The notes below the pieces were generated by a model. That model saw only the letters and a list, made by a program, of their open reading frames with translations, made no database searches and was not told the origin of the DNA. From positions 536,543-600,542 of the forward strand of contig NZ_JACAOR010000005.1 of the NCBI RefSeq assembly GCF_013386115.1: a stretch of DNA of 64,000 nucleotides, in the 5' to 3' direction. Made by a program: the position numbers and the translations under genes. Position 1 is the first letter of the stretch; every line of letters begins with the position of its first letter. Positions 38,654-48,300 of this stretch are shown piece after piece. This DNA comes from Pseudomonas gingeri. Its GTDB lineage: Bacteria; Pseudomonadota; Gammaproteobacteria; Pseudomonadales; Pseudomonadaceae.

Positions 38654-39358
38654 ATGAGTAGTTGCTGCATGGCCCGCCCGACCTCGTTGCTTGGATTGTT
38701 TCTATGTGTTGCCGGTTTGCTGTCGAGCGGCCTGAGCCAGGCCGCCGGTTTCCAGGCCGAGATGGTCGATCAGCAGGGCAAGCCCCTGGTGGGCGCCGTG
38801 GTGACCTTGCAGGGCAACGCCACCGCCGCCACCTATCCCCTCAAGGCCGACATGGACCAGCGCGACAAGCAGTTCGCACCCCATGTCCTGGCGGTGCACA
38901 CCGGCACCCAGATCAGGTTTCCCAACAGCGACAACATCCGCCACCAGGTCTATTCGTTCTCGCAGCCCAAGCGCTTCGAGCTGCGCCTCTATGAAGGCAC
39001 GCCGTCGGACCCGGTGCTGTTCGACAAACCGGGGATCGTCGTGCTGGGCTGCAACATCCATGACTGGATGCTTGGTTATGTCTATGTCACCGATGAGCCC
39101 TGGTTCGCGGTCAGCGATGAGAAGGGCCGGATCGCCTTCGACAAGCTGCCGGCCGGCCGTTACCGCGTGACGCTCTGGCACCCTCAGGTGACGGATATGC
39201 AGCCGCAACCGGGAGGCGAAATCGAAGTGCCGGCCACGGGCCTGAAGCAGCGCTTGAGCCTGACGATCCAACCACTGTCGCCGGATGCTCCGTCGGCGCC
39301 AGCTCCGAGTGCCTTTGGCGATGCCTTCAATAAAGCTCTCAGTGAAACTGCGCAGTAG
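38654..39358 (+). CDS. Exported cupredoxin-like / methylamine-utilisation-type protein
   Basis: 234 residues with an N-terminal signal (ARPTSLLGLFLCVAGLLSSGLSQA). The body resembles plastocyanin-fold 'methylamine utilization' proteins: TGTQIRFPNSDNIRHQVYSFS with a potential copper His, and PGIVVLGCNIHDWMLGYVYV with Cys and His. A C-terminal carboxypeptidase-regulatory-like segment (KLPAGRYRVTLWHP) follows. Periplasmic, perhaps copper-binding. Its 3' end overlaps the next gene by 38 bp. First gene of a four-gene operon with a c-di-GMP protein, DUF3034 and a globin. ATG 38669 is an alternative start. Confidence 0.82.
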   Translation: MSSCCMARPTSLLGLFLCVAGLLSSGLSQAAGFQAEMVDQQGKPLVGAVVTLQGNATAATYPLKADMDQRDKQFAPHVLAVHTGTQIRFPNSDNIRHQVYSFSQPKRFELRLYEGTPSDPVLFDKPGIVVLGCNIHDWMLGYVYVTDEPWFAVSDEKGRIAFDKLPAGRYRVTLWHPQVTDMQPQPGGEIEVPATGLKQRLSLTIQPLSPDAPSAPAPSAFGDAFNKALSETAQ

Positions 39359-41699
39359 TTTCCAGGCACGGGTCGCCTGTGTCCTGATCCTGCTGTTGCT
39401 GGTGGTCGTCGGCGCGCTGTACTTCAGCGTCAAGGTGGCCACCAACGACGCGGTGCGCAGCCAGGCACGCGAGCAATTGGACGTGGGCGCGCGGGTCTTC
39501 GAACGCCTGCTGGATGTGCAGAGCCGGCGCCTGGGCGACGGCGTGCAACTGCTGGCGGCCGACTTCGGCTTTCGCGACGCGGTGTCCAGCGGCGATTCGG
39601 CGACCATCCGCTCGGTGCTGATCAACCACGGCAAGCGCATCAACGCCAGCGACATGATCCTGCTGAGCATGGACGGCAAGGTCCTCGCCAGTACCCTGGC
39701 GGACCAGCCCGACGGTACGCCGTTCCGTTATGACCAGGCCCTGCGCGAGGCGCGCCGCAACAAGCAGGCGACCTTGATCGTGCCGTTGCAGGGCAAGCCG
39801 CACCTGCTGGTGGAAGCCCCCGTGCTGGCGCCGTTGCCGATCGCCCGGGTGGTGATGGGCTTCTCCATGGACAACGCCTTCGCCTCGGAACTGCGCTCGC
39901 TGACCAACCTCGAAGTGTCGTTCCTCACCGTCGATCACCAGCAGCCCGGGGAACTGGTCAGCACCCAGCCGGGCTCCCTGGCGTCGAGCATTGTCCGGTT
40001 GATGCTCGAGGCCTCCCAGGGGCGCCAGTTGCAGATGACCGAGCATCTCAACCAGAGCTTCCTGAGCCAGTCGCTGATGCTCGCCAGCAGTACCGCGAGC
40101 AGCGACAGACAGGTCATCGCTCTGCTGCAAAGTCCGCTGGATGCGGCCATGCAGGCCTTCGCCCCGCTGGATCAGAAAATCCTCCTGATCGCGTTGATCT
40201 CGCTGCTGGCCTCGCTGGCCGGGGCGCTGTTGCTCGCCCGCAGTGTGTCGCAGCCGGTGCGCTCGCTGGCGCAGGCGGCCGAGCGGATCGGCCAGGGCGA
40301 CTACCAGACGCCGCTGGCGTTGCAACGCAGTGACGAACTGGGTCTGCTGGCGACGGCCTTCAATTCCATGCAGAGCGAGATTGCCGAGCGCGAGCAGGAG
40401 TTGGCGCACAACGCCCTGCATGACCGCCTGACCGGCCTGCCCAACCGGGCGCTGGCGATGGAACGCCTGGGCAGTGCGATAGCTGCCGGTCGTCCCGTGG
40501 CCCTGGTCTACCTGGAGATCGACAACCTGCGCTCGGTCGACGATAGCGGCGGACCCGGTGCCGTCGACCTGATGCTGCAGAACGTCAGCCAGCGCCTGCA
40601 AGCGGCCTTGCGCCCCGGCGATACCGTTGCCCACCTGATCGCCGGTGAGTTCCTGTTGCTGCTGCAGAATGTCGGCAGCGACGGCGCGGTGGCCACCGCC
40701 GACCAGATCCAGCAACTGCTGCTCAAGCCCCAGCGGGTAGCCGGTCACGATATGGCCCTGGATTGCCGGATGGGCATCGCCGCATTTCCTGCCGACGGCC
40801 AGGCTCCGGAAGAACTGCTCGGGCGCGCCGCCATCGCCATGAAAGACGCCGAGCAGATGCCCGGACGCCTGCAGATCTACCAACACGGGCGCGACCTGGC
40901 CCACCGCCGCCAGATCACCCTGATCCGCGACCTGCGCCATGCCGCGGCCAACGGCGAACTGCTGCTGCATTACCAGCCCAAGCTGGATATTCGCCAGGGC
41001 CGCGTGCGCCAGGCCGAAGCCTTGTTGCGCTGGCAGCATCCGCAGTTCGGCATGGTCTCGCCGGCGGAGTTCATCGTGCTGGCCGAACGCACCGGCAGCA
41101 TCCAGGTGCTGACCCGCTGGGTGATCGAAGAGGGCATGCGCCAACTCGCCGAGTGGAACCTGCGTGGCTTGCGCTTGCAGCTGTCGTTGAACATTTCCGC
41201 GGACGACCTGCTCAGCGGCGACCTGGCCGACCGTGTATCGGCGTTGCTCAAGATCTACCGCCTGCCGGCCGAACAACTGATCTTCGAGATCACCGAAAGC
41301 GCGGTGATGCGCGAGCCGGAGCAGGCGCTCAAGGTCCTGCACCGCTTGCGCGAGTGCGGCATCAGCCTGTCGGTGGATGACTTCGGCACCGGTTACTCGT
41401 CACTGGCGCACTTGAAACGCCTGCCGGTACAGGAACTGAAGATCGACCAGTCCTTCGTGCGCAACCTGGATGAAACCAGCGAGGACGCGGTGATCGTCCG
41501 CTCGACCATCGAGATGAGCCACAACCTCGGGCTGAAGGTGGTCGCCGAAGGCGTCGAGTACGCCCACAGCCTGCGCCTGCTGGAGCGTTGGCAGTGCGAC
41601 ACCGCCCAGGGTTACCTGATCAGCCGTCCGCTGACCGCGACGGCCTTCGAGGCCTGGGTTGCCCTACCTTTGAGTTCACCGTCCGTCATGGTTCATTGA
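39321..41699 (+). CDS. Membrane c-di-GMP protein: periplasmic sensor, HAMP, degenerate GGDEF, EAL
   Basis: 792 residues. A first membrane helix (ACVLILLLLVVVGALYF), a ~270-residue periplasmic sensor, a second helix (ILLIALISLLASLAGALLLA), HAMP (SQPVRSLAQAAERIGQGDYQTPL), GGDEF-like and EAL domains. The GGDEF signature is replaced by HLIAGEFLLLL, so cyclase activity is not expected. The EAL domain keeps EALLRW, the NISA and E-T-E-S/A motifs, DDFGTGYSSL and KIDQSFV, so phosphodiesterase activity is likely. Overlaps the cupredoxin-like gene, whose product may be sensed. GTG 39342 is a possible later start. Confidence 0.9.
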   Translation: MPSIKLSVKLRSSFQARVACVLILLLLVVVGALYFSVKVATNDAVRSQAREQLDVGARVFERLLDVQSRRLGDGVQLLAADFGFRDAVSSGDSATIRSVLINHGKRINASDMILLSMDGKVLASTLADQPDGTPFRYDQALREARRNKQATLIVPLQGKPHLLVEAPVLAPLPIARVVMGFSMDNAFASELRSLTNLEVSFLTVDHQQPGELVSTQPGSLASSIVRLMLEASQGRQLQMTEHLNQSFLSQSLMLASSTASSDRQVIALLQSPLDAAMQAFAPLDQKILLIALISLLASLAGALLLARSVSQPVRSLAQAAERIGQGDYQTPLALQRSDELGLLATAFNSMQSEIAEREQELAHNALHDRLTGLPNRALAMERLGSAIAAGRPVALVYLEIDNLRSVDDSGGPGAVDLMLQNVSQRLQAALRPGDTVAHLIAGEFLLLLQNVGSDGAVATADQIQQLLLKPQRVAGHDMALDCRMGIAAFPADGQAPEELLGRAAIAMKDAEQMPGRLQIYQHGRDLAHRRQITLIRDLRHAAANGELLLHYQPKLDIRQGRVRQAEALLRWQHPQFGMVSPAEFIVLAERTGSIQVLTRWVIEEGMRQLAEWNLRGLRLQLSLNISADDLLSGDLADRVSALLKIYRLPAEQLIFEITESAVMREPEQALKVLHRLRECGISLSVDDFGTGYSSLAHLKRLPVQELKIDQSFVRNLDETSEDAVIVRSTIEMSHNLGLKVVAEGVEYAHSLRLLERWQCDTAQGYLISRPLTATAFEAWVALPLSSPSVMVH

Positions 41700-41704
41700 G
41701 TGAT

Positions 41705-42571
41705 ATGAAACGTCGTTTTCCTGCATTGTGCCTGTTGAGTCTTGCCTGTCTCGGTGCGGGCGCCGCCCTGGCCGATAACGGCCGTCTGATCGCCACCGGC
41801 GGCGCCAGCAGCCTGGAAGGCGCGGCGGGTGGTGGCATCACACCGTGGGCGGTCCTGACCGGCTACGGCGAGCAGAACGAATGGAGCGCCACGGCGTTCG
41901 CCACCACGGTCAATGTCCCGGACTATCGGCTGGATGTGGCCGGGGTCGCGGCGTCCTATGACAACCGCGTGGAAGTGTCCTTCGCCCGCCAGCGTTTCGA
42001 CCTGGGGTCGCTGGTGCACAAGCTCGACCTGCCCGAGGATCATCTGGGACAGGACATCATCGGCCTCAAGGTGCGCCTGTTCGGTGATCTGATCTACGAC
42101 CAGTTGCCGCAGGTATCCCTGGGCCTGGAGTACAAGCACCAGACCAACTTCGACATTCCCGAACTGGTGGGCGCCAAGCGTGACCAGGATGTCGAAGGCT
42201 ACCTGACCGCCAGCCGCCTGTTCATGGGCGCGGCCTTTGGCTACAACGTGCTGGTCAACGGCGGTGTGCGCTACAGCCGGGCCAACGAACTGGGGTTGAT
42301 GGGCTTTGGCGGCGACCGTCGCGACACCCGTAGCGTGCTCAAGGAAGGTTCGGTGGCGGTGCTGTTCAATCCGCGCTGGGCCATGGGCGTGGAATACCGG
42401 CAGAAACCGGACAACCTGTCGTTCGCGGGGGAAAGCGACTGGGCCGACCTGTTTGTCGGCTACTTTCCCAGCAAGCATGTGTCATTGGTGCTGGCCTATG
42501 CCCGGCTGGGTGAAATCGCCACCCTGGACAACCAGAACGGCCCTTACCTGTCCGTGCAGGGGAGTTTCTGA
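41705..42571 (+). CDS. DUF3034 family protein (probable outer membrane/periplasmic)
   Basis: 288 residues with a cleavable signal (MKRRFPALCLLSLACLGAGA ALA). The mature part starts DNGRLIATGGASSLEGAAGGGITPWAVLTGYG, the DUF3034 hallmark, with beta-strand-rich amphipathic repeats and a terminal Phe, suggesting an outer membrane barrel. Starts 5 bp after the EAL gene. Its last base is shared with the globin start (TGATG). Function unknown. Confidence 0.85.
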   Translation: MKRRFPALCLLSLACLGAGAALADNGRLIATGGASSLEGAAGGGITPWAVLTGYGEQNEWSATAFATTVNVPDYRLDVAGVAASYDNRVEVSFARQRFDLGSLVHKLDLPEDHLGQDIIGLKVRLFGDLIYDQLPQVSLGLEYKHQTNFDIPELVGAKRDQDVEGYLTASRLFMGAAFGYNVLVNGGVRYSRANELGLMGFGGDRRDTRSVLKEGSVAVLFNPRWAMGVEYRQKPDNLSFAGESDWADLFVGYFPSKHVSLVLAYARLGEIATLDNQNGPYLSVQGSF

Positions 42572-42993
42572 TGCGTGCCTTGAAACTGCTGGCGATGATT
42601 GTCCTGCTGGCCGGTTGTGCCCAGCAGCCGCCCAAGGATGACAGCCTCTATCGCGACCTCGGCGAGCGCGCCGGGATTACCCGCATCGTCGAAGGCACGC
42701 TGATCCACATTGCCCGGGATCGAAGAATCGCCGAGCGCTTCCGCAAGATCGATATCCAGCGTCTGCGCGACAAGCTGGTGGAGCAGTTCTGCGTCGAGGC
42801 GGGCGGACCTTGCGTGTACACCGGGGATACCATGGCCGAGAGCCACAAGGGCCAGAATGTCAGTCGCAGCGATTTTAATGCCCTGGTGGAAGACCTGATC
42901 GCGGCGATGGATGATCAAGGCATTCCGGTGCCTGTGCAAAACCGCCTGATTGCGCGGCTGGCACCGATGCGCGGTGAAGTGATCGACCACTAG
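42571..42993 (+). CDS. Group 1 truncated hemoglobin-like lipoprotein
   Basis: 140 residues. Lipoprotein signal MRALKLLAMIVLLAGCAQQ (lipobox LAGC). The rest follows truncated hemoglobin group I: SLYRDLGERAGITRIVEGTLIHIARDRRIAERF, FCVEAGGPCVYTGDTMAESHKGQNVS (with the proximal-type His in AESHKG) and a terminal helix. An exported, lipid-anchored globin is unusual; most act in the cytoplasm. Linked to redox or NO/O2 sensing by its operon with the c-di-GMP phosphodiesterase. Confidence 0.88.
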   Translation: MRALKLLAMIVLLAGCAQQPPKDDSLYRDLGERAGITRIVEGTLIHIARDRRIAERFRKIDIQRLRDKLVEQFCVEAGGPCVYTGDTMAESHKGQNVSRSDFNALVEDLIAAMDDQGIPVPVQNRLIARLAPMRGEVIDH

Positions 42994-43030
42994 GTTCTGA
43001 CGCGGTCAATGTGGTCGCTTGTGCAGGCCA

Positions 43031-43114
43031 TGTGGGAGCTGGCTTGCCAGCGAAGGCGTCCGAGCGGGCGGTGCAGGGCTCAAGGGCCTCTTCGTGGGCA
43101 AGCCCACTCCCACA
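43031..43114. repeat. REP doublet (REPIN)
   Basis: TGTGGGAGCTGGCTTGCCAG and its inverted partner GGGCAAGCCCACTCCCACA. A further lone half-copy (TTGTGGGAGCTG) lies near 43158. The rest of 42994-43198 holds no gene. Confidence 0.8.
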
Positions 43115-43198
43115 ATGACCATCGCGTCAGGCGCACATCTTGTGCACGCCGCGATCCTTGTGGGAGCTGTGTACGAGCGCGGCTGCCGTTGGTCAGGA

Positions 43199-43214
43199 CT
43201 GTCATTTCTGACAG
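43199..43214 (+). promoter_or_regulatory. CTGTCA-motif copy B
   Basis: CTGTCATTTCTGACAG followed by TAGAG, 117 bp before the Pr6Pr gene at 43331. A TTCTAG (possible -10) lies 20 bp after the motif, the same place as TCCTAG in copy D. Confidence 0.75.
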
Positions 43215-43330
43215 TAGAGTCTTGCCTCGCGTTCTTCTAGGGTCCTGTTCTACACACCGCCTGTTCATGAGCGCCCAATCGGTTGCGCGCTTTGCCGTCG
43301 CAGGTGCCGCGTAGCCAAGGAGCCAGGGTC

Positions 43331-43984
43331 ATGGGCGATGAAATGGTTGTAACGCAGGACGGACGTGGGATCGCTGTGAAGATTGCGGCACTGCTGGGGT
43401 GGTTCGCGTTGCTGCTTCAGCTGTATCTGATCCTGGCTTCGCGCTGGCAGGGCGATAAAAGCCTGCTGGGCGGGGTGGATATCTTCTTCAGCTACTTTAC
43501 GGTCCTGACCAATATCCTCGTGGCGATCGTGCTGACCTGCGCGGCGACATCGGGGGATTCGGCGCCGCGTCGCTTCTTTCTCAAACCCACTGTCCAGACT
43601 GGCGTGGCTGCCGCCATCGTGGTGGTCGGGCTGGCGTACAACCTGCTGTTGCGCGAGACCTGGAGCCCAGAGGGCTTGCAGTGGTGGGCCGATGAATTAC
43701 TGCACGACGTGATGCCGGTACTGTTTGTGATCTATTGGTGGCTCTGCGTGCCCAAGGGCACATTGCACTGGCGGGATCTCTGGCCGTGGCTGCTCTATCC
43801 GTTGGTCTATTTCATCTATGCCCTGGTGCGTGGGCACTTTGTCGGTTCCTACCCCTATCCCTTTATCGAAGTGGACAAACTGGGTTATCCACAGGTGTTT
43901 ATCAACGCCTTGATGATATTGGTGGGGTTCGTGGTGGTGTCGCTGGTGCTGATTGCCCTGGATCGGTGGAAAGGCAAGCGTTGA
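43331..43984 (+). CDS. Pr6Pr-type integral membrane protein (copy 1)
   Basis: 217 residues, about six transmembrane helices. Matches the Pr6Pr family: LGWFALLLQLYLILASRW, FFSYFTVLTNILVAIVLT, RFFLKPTVQTGVAAAIVVVGLAYNLLLRETW, WWADELLHDVMPVLFVIYWWLCVPKG and YPFIEVDKLGYPQVFINA. No biochemical function is known. ATG 43331 has AAGGAG 8 bp upstream. A close paralogue is encoded at 57411. Only this copy carries the CTGTCA motif upstream. Confidence 0.88.
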   Translation: MGDEMVVTQDGRGIAVKIAALLGWFALLLQLYLILASRWQGDKSLLGGVDIFFSYFTVLTNILVAIVLTCAATSGDSAPRRFFLKPTVQTGVAAAIVVVGLAYNLLLRETWSPEGLQWWADELLHDVMPVLFVIYWWLCVPKGTLHWRDLWPWLLYPLVYFIYALVRGHFVGSYPYPFIEVDKLGYPQVFINALMILVGFVVVSLVLIALDRWKGKR

Positions 43985-44031
43985 TTACCTGAAAAGGTTT
44001 CAGTGAATTTGATATTAATCGCTAATGATTA

Positions 44032-44061
44032 TTGGGTACTGTCAATATTGACAGTACCCAA
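44032..44061. promoter_or_regulatory. CTGTCA-motif variant C inside a 30-bp perfect palindrome
   Basis: The core CTGTCAATATTGACAG (44039-44054) keeps both CTGTCA/TGACAG arms of the motif but has an AATATT-type centre. The symmetry extends to 30 bp (TTGGGTA ... TACCCAA at the ends). It lies 68-97 bp before the gene at 44129 and 47 bp after the Pr6Pr stop, so it could be operator, terminator-like hairpin, or both. Confidence 0.65.
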
Positions 44062-44128
44062 CTGTGCATGATTGAGGGAGTCTTGAGTCCGATGGCAATG
44101 CAGCCGTCTTTAACAGGAGTCGCTGATC

Positions 44129-45100
44129 ATGAGTATGAAAATCGATTCAAGCGTAGATATTATTTCATTTTTTGTGGGTGTAGGCCTCGATGTAGCCGAG
44201 TTTGGAACCATCTGGGATGTAGAGCCTGGAGAAATCCAGAACAGGACAGGGGTACTGGTTCGTATACCGGCTAATACAGACGTACCCTATTCCGCGGGAG
44301 ATGTAATGGAAGATGGCTGGAAGGACACCAGAATCCCGGGAAGCATAGCATTGCCGGTTCCAATCCCTCGTCCTGGCGATAAGTGGTCCTATGAGGGGTA
44401 TAGGCGGTATTGTTCCGCGGAAGGTGATCTCTCGAAACTCTCGGAAAGTGGTATTACACCGTTCGCTACAAGTCACGCAGGGGAATTGCTTTTTAAGTTT
44501 GGGAGGGAAGGGCGAGCGTTGCCCGTATATAATGGAGGTCACGCTGATATGATCAATGATACCGGCAGCATGCATGTGGGTATCAATGTTCCGGCGGATG
44601 AGTTGCATACGGTTAGTGGTAGCGTAACAATTGCGCTGGGAATGTTTCGCCCCTCAAACCAATTAGTCACTTTTTCTTTTGATGTAAGCGATGGATGGCT
44701 CGATATGTCCCAGACGAGGCGGCTTGGCTGGGCGGATTTTCTTGACGACATCGCGCCGAAAAGTGATAGAGGGCATTATTTGACGCTTGAGGCCCCCGCG
44801 GTGGCTCAACGTGATGCACGCTGGAATATCAATTATACGTTGTATGATGGTACGGTCGTTACCGAGTGTGGGCCCAACGGGGTGAATTCACAGGCTATTG
44901 AAGGAGATAGCCGTTTTCCCTATAGCGGAGAAGGTGCCAGGTACGGTCAGCTTATTTACTCTTGGGGCGGTGTGGTTCGACCTGTGTGGCATGGTGGCGC
45001 GTCCTTCGAAGAGTATTCTGGGGAGGGGCATTTATACATGAGGATGAATGATTCAGAAATGGGCAATAACCAGGGTTATATCCATGTCCTGGGGAGTTGA
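44129..45100 (+). CDS. Hypothetical 323-residue protein, AT-rich, downstream of motif C
   Basis: No signal peptide or membrane helix. Beta-strand-rich and Gly/aromatic-rich, ending LYMRMNDSEMGNNQGYIHVLGS. Segments such as VLVRIPANTDVPYSAGDV, GMFRPSNQLVTFSFDVSDGW and ARYGQLIYSWGGVVRPVWHGG are compatible with a lectin-like or carbohydrate-binding fold, but no family is recognised. Codon use is clearly more AT-rich than host genes, like the Rhs gene with which it is convergent. ATG 44129 has AGGAG 9 bp upstream. It shares the palindromic motif set with its neighbours, suggesting co-regulation. Confidence 0.75.
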   Translation: MSMKIDSSVDIISFFVGVGLDVAEFGTIWDVEPGEIQNRTGVLVRIPANTDVPYSAGDVMEDGWKDTRIPGSIALPVPIPRPGDKWSYEGYRRYCSAEGDLSKLSESGITPFATSHAGELLFKFGREGRALPVYNGGHADMINDTGSMHVGINVPADELHTVSGSVTIALGMFRPSNQLVTFSFDVSDGWLDMSQTRRLGWADFLDDIAPKSDRGHYLTLEAPAVAQRDARWNINYTLYDGTVVTECGPNGVNSQAIEGDSRFPYSGEGARYGQLIYSWGGVVRPVWHGGASFEEYSGEGHLYMRMNDSEMGNNQGYIHVLGS

Positions 45101-45222
45101 GCCCTGCGTGCTTGTCTGAGCCGTTGTCCGCCTGTGTGCGAAGCTGACCTTCAGGTTGTGGAGGATGTATGGGGTTATGCCGTGAAATTTATAATACGTG
45201 GGGAAGCAGGCAGGTTATCCAG

Positions 45223-45266
45223 TTGATCAAAAAGCCGGTCAGGTTAGCTGGCTGGCTTTTTGATCA
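45223..45266. terminator. Bidirectional terminator between the convergent 44-kb and Rhs genes
   Basis: TGATCAAAAAGCC pairs perfectly with GGCTTTTTGATCA (13 bp), giving A- and T-tracts on both sides. It serves the gene ending at 45100 (+) and the Rhs gene ending at 45301 (-). Confidence 0.85.
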
Positions 45267-45300
45267 GGTGTTTAGAGCAAGGCGATAGCGCCAAGGGTCA

Positions 45301-48300
45301 TTAAGTGGGGAAGAAGTTTACACGGATGCTATTGTATGCATCAGTATTTCCCCATATAAAATTATCATCTTCATTAAGTCCGATTATTCTTTTGTGAATG
45401 GGGACGGTAATTTCATACTTTTTTCCGATGAACGTTGCCAACCCTTCTTGGCGATTGGAGAATTTTCCGATTTCGGGTACTATTTCTTCTGGTGCCCACG
45501 TTGCGGATATTTTGCCAATAAAACCCTTCACCGGCTTTCTAGTGATATTCGAAAGGGTTTGAGCGAAAGAGGAACTTCCGCCGTCGGCTGAGTGGCACAT
45601 CAATAGACGAATATAGTCATAGTTTTTAACATCGTAGCCAAGGCTTTTTGCCAGGTCTACGGCCTCGCCTGGACCGAGTAGTTTTCCACCGACAACCATT
45701 AGTGCTGACTCATCTCCCGGAGGAATAGTGCCATGAACATTGAAAGTTAAGCGTTTTCCTCCTTTGAACGCTTCTTGACTCAATGTAAGACTGTCTTCGG
45801 TTAATTTTATTTTTTCTATCGGTCCTCCCAGGACTTGGGTTATTTTTCTTGTTTGTCCAAAGTGCTCGGTCGATAAGGACGCGGCCCGTCTGAAGTCGCG
45901 GAGGGTGGAATAGATGGTTTTTCCTGCACGAAATGAACCATAGGCAATATTCGAAAGTCCCAAGCCAAGGGATGCCCAGCCTAGTTTTTCCGAAAGTTTT
46001 GGATTGCTCCTTTCAGTCAATGCGCTGGCTATACCAAATGAAGTAGCGGCGATCTCTGTCCCTAGAAGCGCACCTCCCAATAGAAGCGAGGTGCCACCGG
46101 TCGGTATGGCCGCCATGATTGCCACTCCTCCCCAGAGAATCGTACTAATCAAACTTCCATGATTGATTGATGAGTCGTCTTGTACATTCATCCAATGGCT
46201 GGCATGCCCGGTCGGATCGCTGTAGTTGATGGGGTCCGAGCAGTAACTGTAACTATTTATTCCTCCTGCACCAAAGGGGCTTTGGCTATCGGGCGATTGG
46301 AAGCGCAGGATGACGGGGCTGTAGGTTCGATAACCATTGCCCAAGTGGTAGAGTCCTGTTACTGAATCCATGGGTTCGCCATTGAAGCCGAGGAAAGATC
46401 GATTGTTATTATCAAGCGGCCTGTAGCCATGCGCGGTGTAAGAAAAGTAGGAGGCTGTTTTGTTGATGGTGTCGTAGCTGGCGATGAGAGAACCATGTGA
46501 GTCCTTCAACTCCATGCAGCGGGTGGTCTGGGTGGCTCCTGTAGTGTGGTCAAATACAGATTTTACCTGGATGCAACAAGAGTTACTTGAGTTGAGCTGG
46601 CTATTGGTGACCGAATGCGTTTGTCCCTGACCGACCGAGAATATATTTTCAGATTGGGCAAATACAGAGGATCCTTTATAAAAGAAATTCTGGGTGCGAA
46701 GAGCGCTTTTTGTTCCCGCTATCCGGTTATAGGCATCATACGTATAAGTGATGGCGATGCTTTGATCGGCTGAAAAGACTTCTTTTAACTGCCCAAGGCT
46801 GTCGTAGCTCAGGGTTCTTCCGGCTTCGTCTTTAGTCAGCCGTCCGGCGCTATCATATTCAAGGAGTATCGAATTGGGGTAAGCTGGGTGTGTGTTGGTG
46901 ATGGAGCTTAGTTGAGTCTTATCATAGGGGTTGTCATAATGGTACGATGTGATGTTTGTCTCGGCACCAAATTGGCTGGTGCAGGTTGATATGTTATTCA
47001 GGGCGTCATAAGTGAAGTTCTGCGCGGTGAGTGTGTTTCCCCAGGGGTCCACTGGACATTCAGTACCGTAGTAGGAGCAAGTCTGCAGTTGCCCCGAAGG
47101 AAAGTAGGTGAAGGTTTCCTGACGGATTAAGATGTTGTCTCTGCTGAATGTTATGTTGCTGATTAACCAGTCGGGTTGATAATTGCATGCTATTGTTAAT
47201 GTTGGAAATCCTGCCGTAGAAAAAACACGGCTTGTTTCACGATGGTTTTCATCGTACGTGTAGCTAATGCTTGTCGTCGTGCCGGAGCCAGCGTCGTATA
47301 CGTCCTCTTTTATTAATAAACCTGAGTTGTCATGATACAGCTGTGTATTTATTGTGGGACTGGAAGAACCTATGTAGCGGCCATTCTGATTGTAGTGATA
47401 GGTTGTTTCGTTTCCAAGGAAATCGGTTTCTGACGTTAATAGGCCGTTTAGAGAATATCGATAGGTGGAGGATTTGTTGGCTTCGTTATTGAGGTTTGAA
47501 AGTTCTTCTGTCAGCAGAGAGCCATTCGCGTTGTAGTAGCGATTTACAGAGGCTCCCGGTATTCTATACGCTGTTTCTGAAAGGTTGCCAGGTGTTTGAT
47601 AAGTATATGCCTGCTGCTGCCCGCTGGACGTTACGCTCTGCTTTATAAGTTTGTTGTCGAGTTCTGCCTGGTACTCGAAGCTGACTTCTCGAGTATCAGG
47701 CAGAGTAGCCGTGGTGGCTGAGTTTGACGATGTTGCATAGGTGAAGGTATAGGATCTTCCGCCGCTGGCTGAGTGAACGAGCCGATTTAGCGTGTCATAA
47801 TTTTGCTGCCCGAGATTATAGGAGGCGTAGTTTGAGTGATCGAGCACTGAAATTCCGGATATTACTTTTTCTGGTGTGTGATTTGGATAGATATAGCTGA
47901 TGGTTTTATTTTCGGAGGTTATGGTGCTGGGCCTGCCGAAATTGTCGTAGGTGTAGGTGATGTCGAGACTGTTTGAGAGCGAGCGGGTTTTTTGGGTTTG
48001 TGTAGTGATTCGCTGAAAACCGTCATATTGGTAACTTTGGGTTGCTTGTGTATTTCCCCATATGTCTGAGCTGGTGATAAGGACTATTTCTCCTTGCGGG
48101 TTGTAAGTCGTCAGGGTCTTACCGCAAGGAGTGCCGCCAAATTCTATCCAGCTCTCCAATGTATTGCTTATTGGGTTGTAATTTGAGTATATGGTTTTTT
48201 CATTGTTGACAATTGATTTGTTTGGGTTTCCCCAGTTGTCATAGTGTGTTTCTGTCCAGGAGCTGAGTACTGAACCGTCTGCAAGGTGGTCATAGAGGAA

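Noticed and set aside
43009..43240. Small ORFs just upstream of the Pr6Pr gene
   Set aside because: They consist largely of translated REP sequence and cross motif B.
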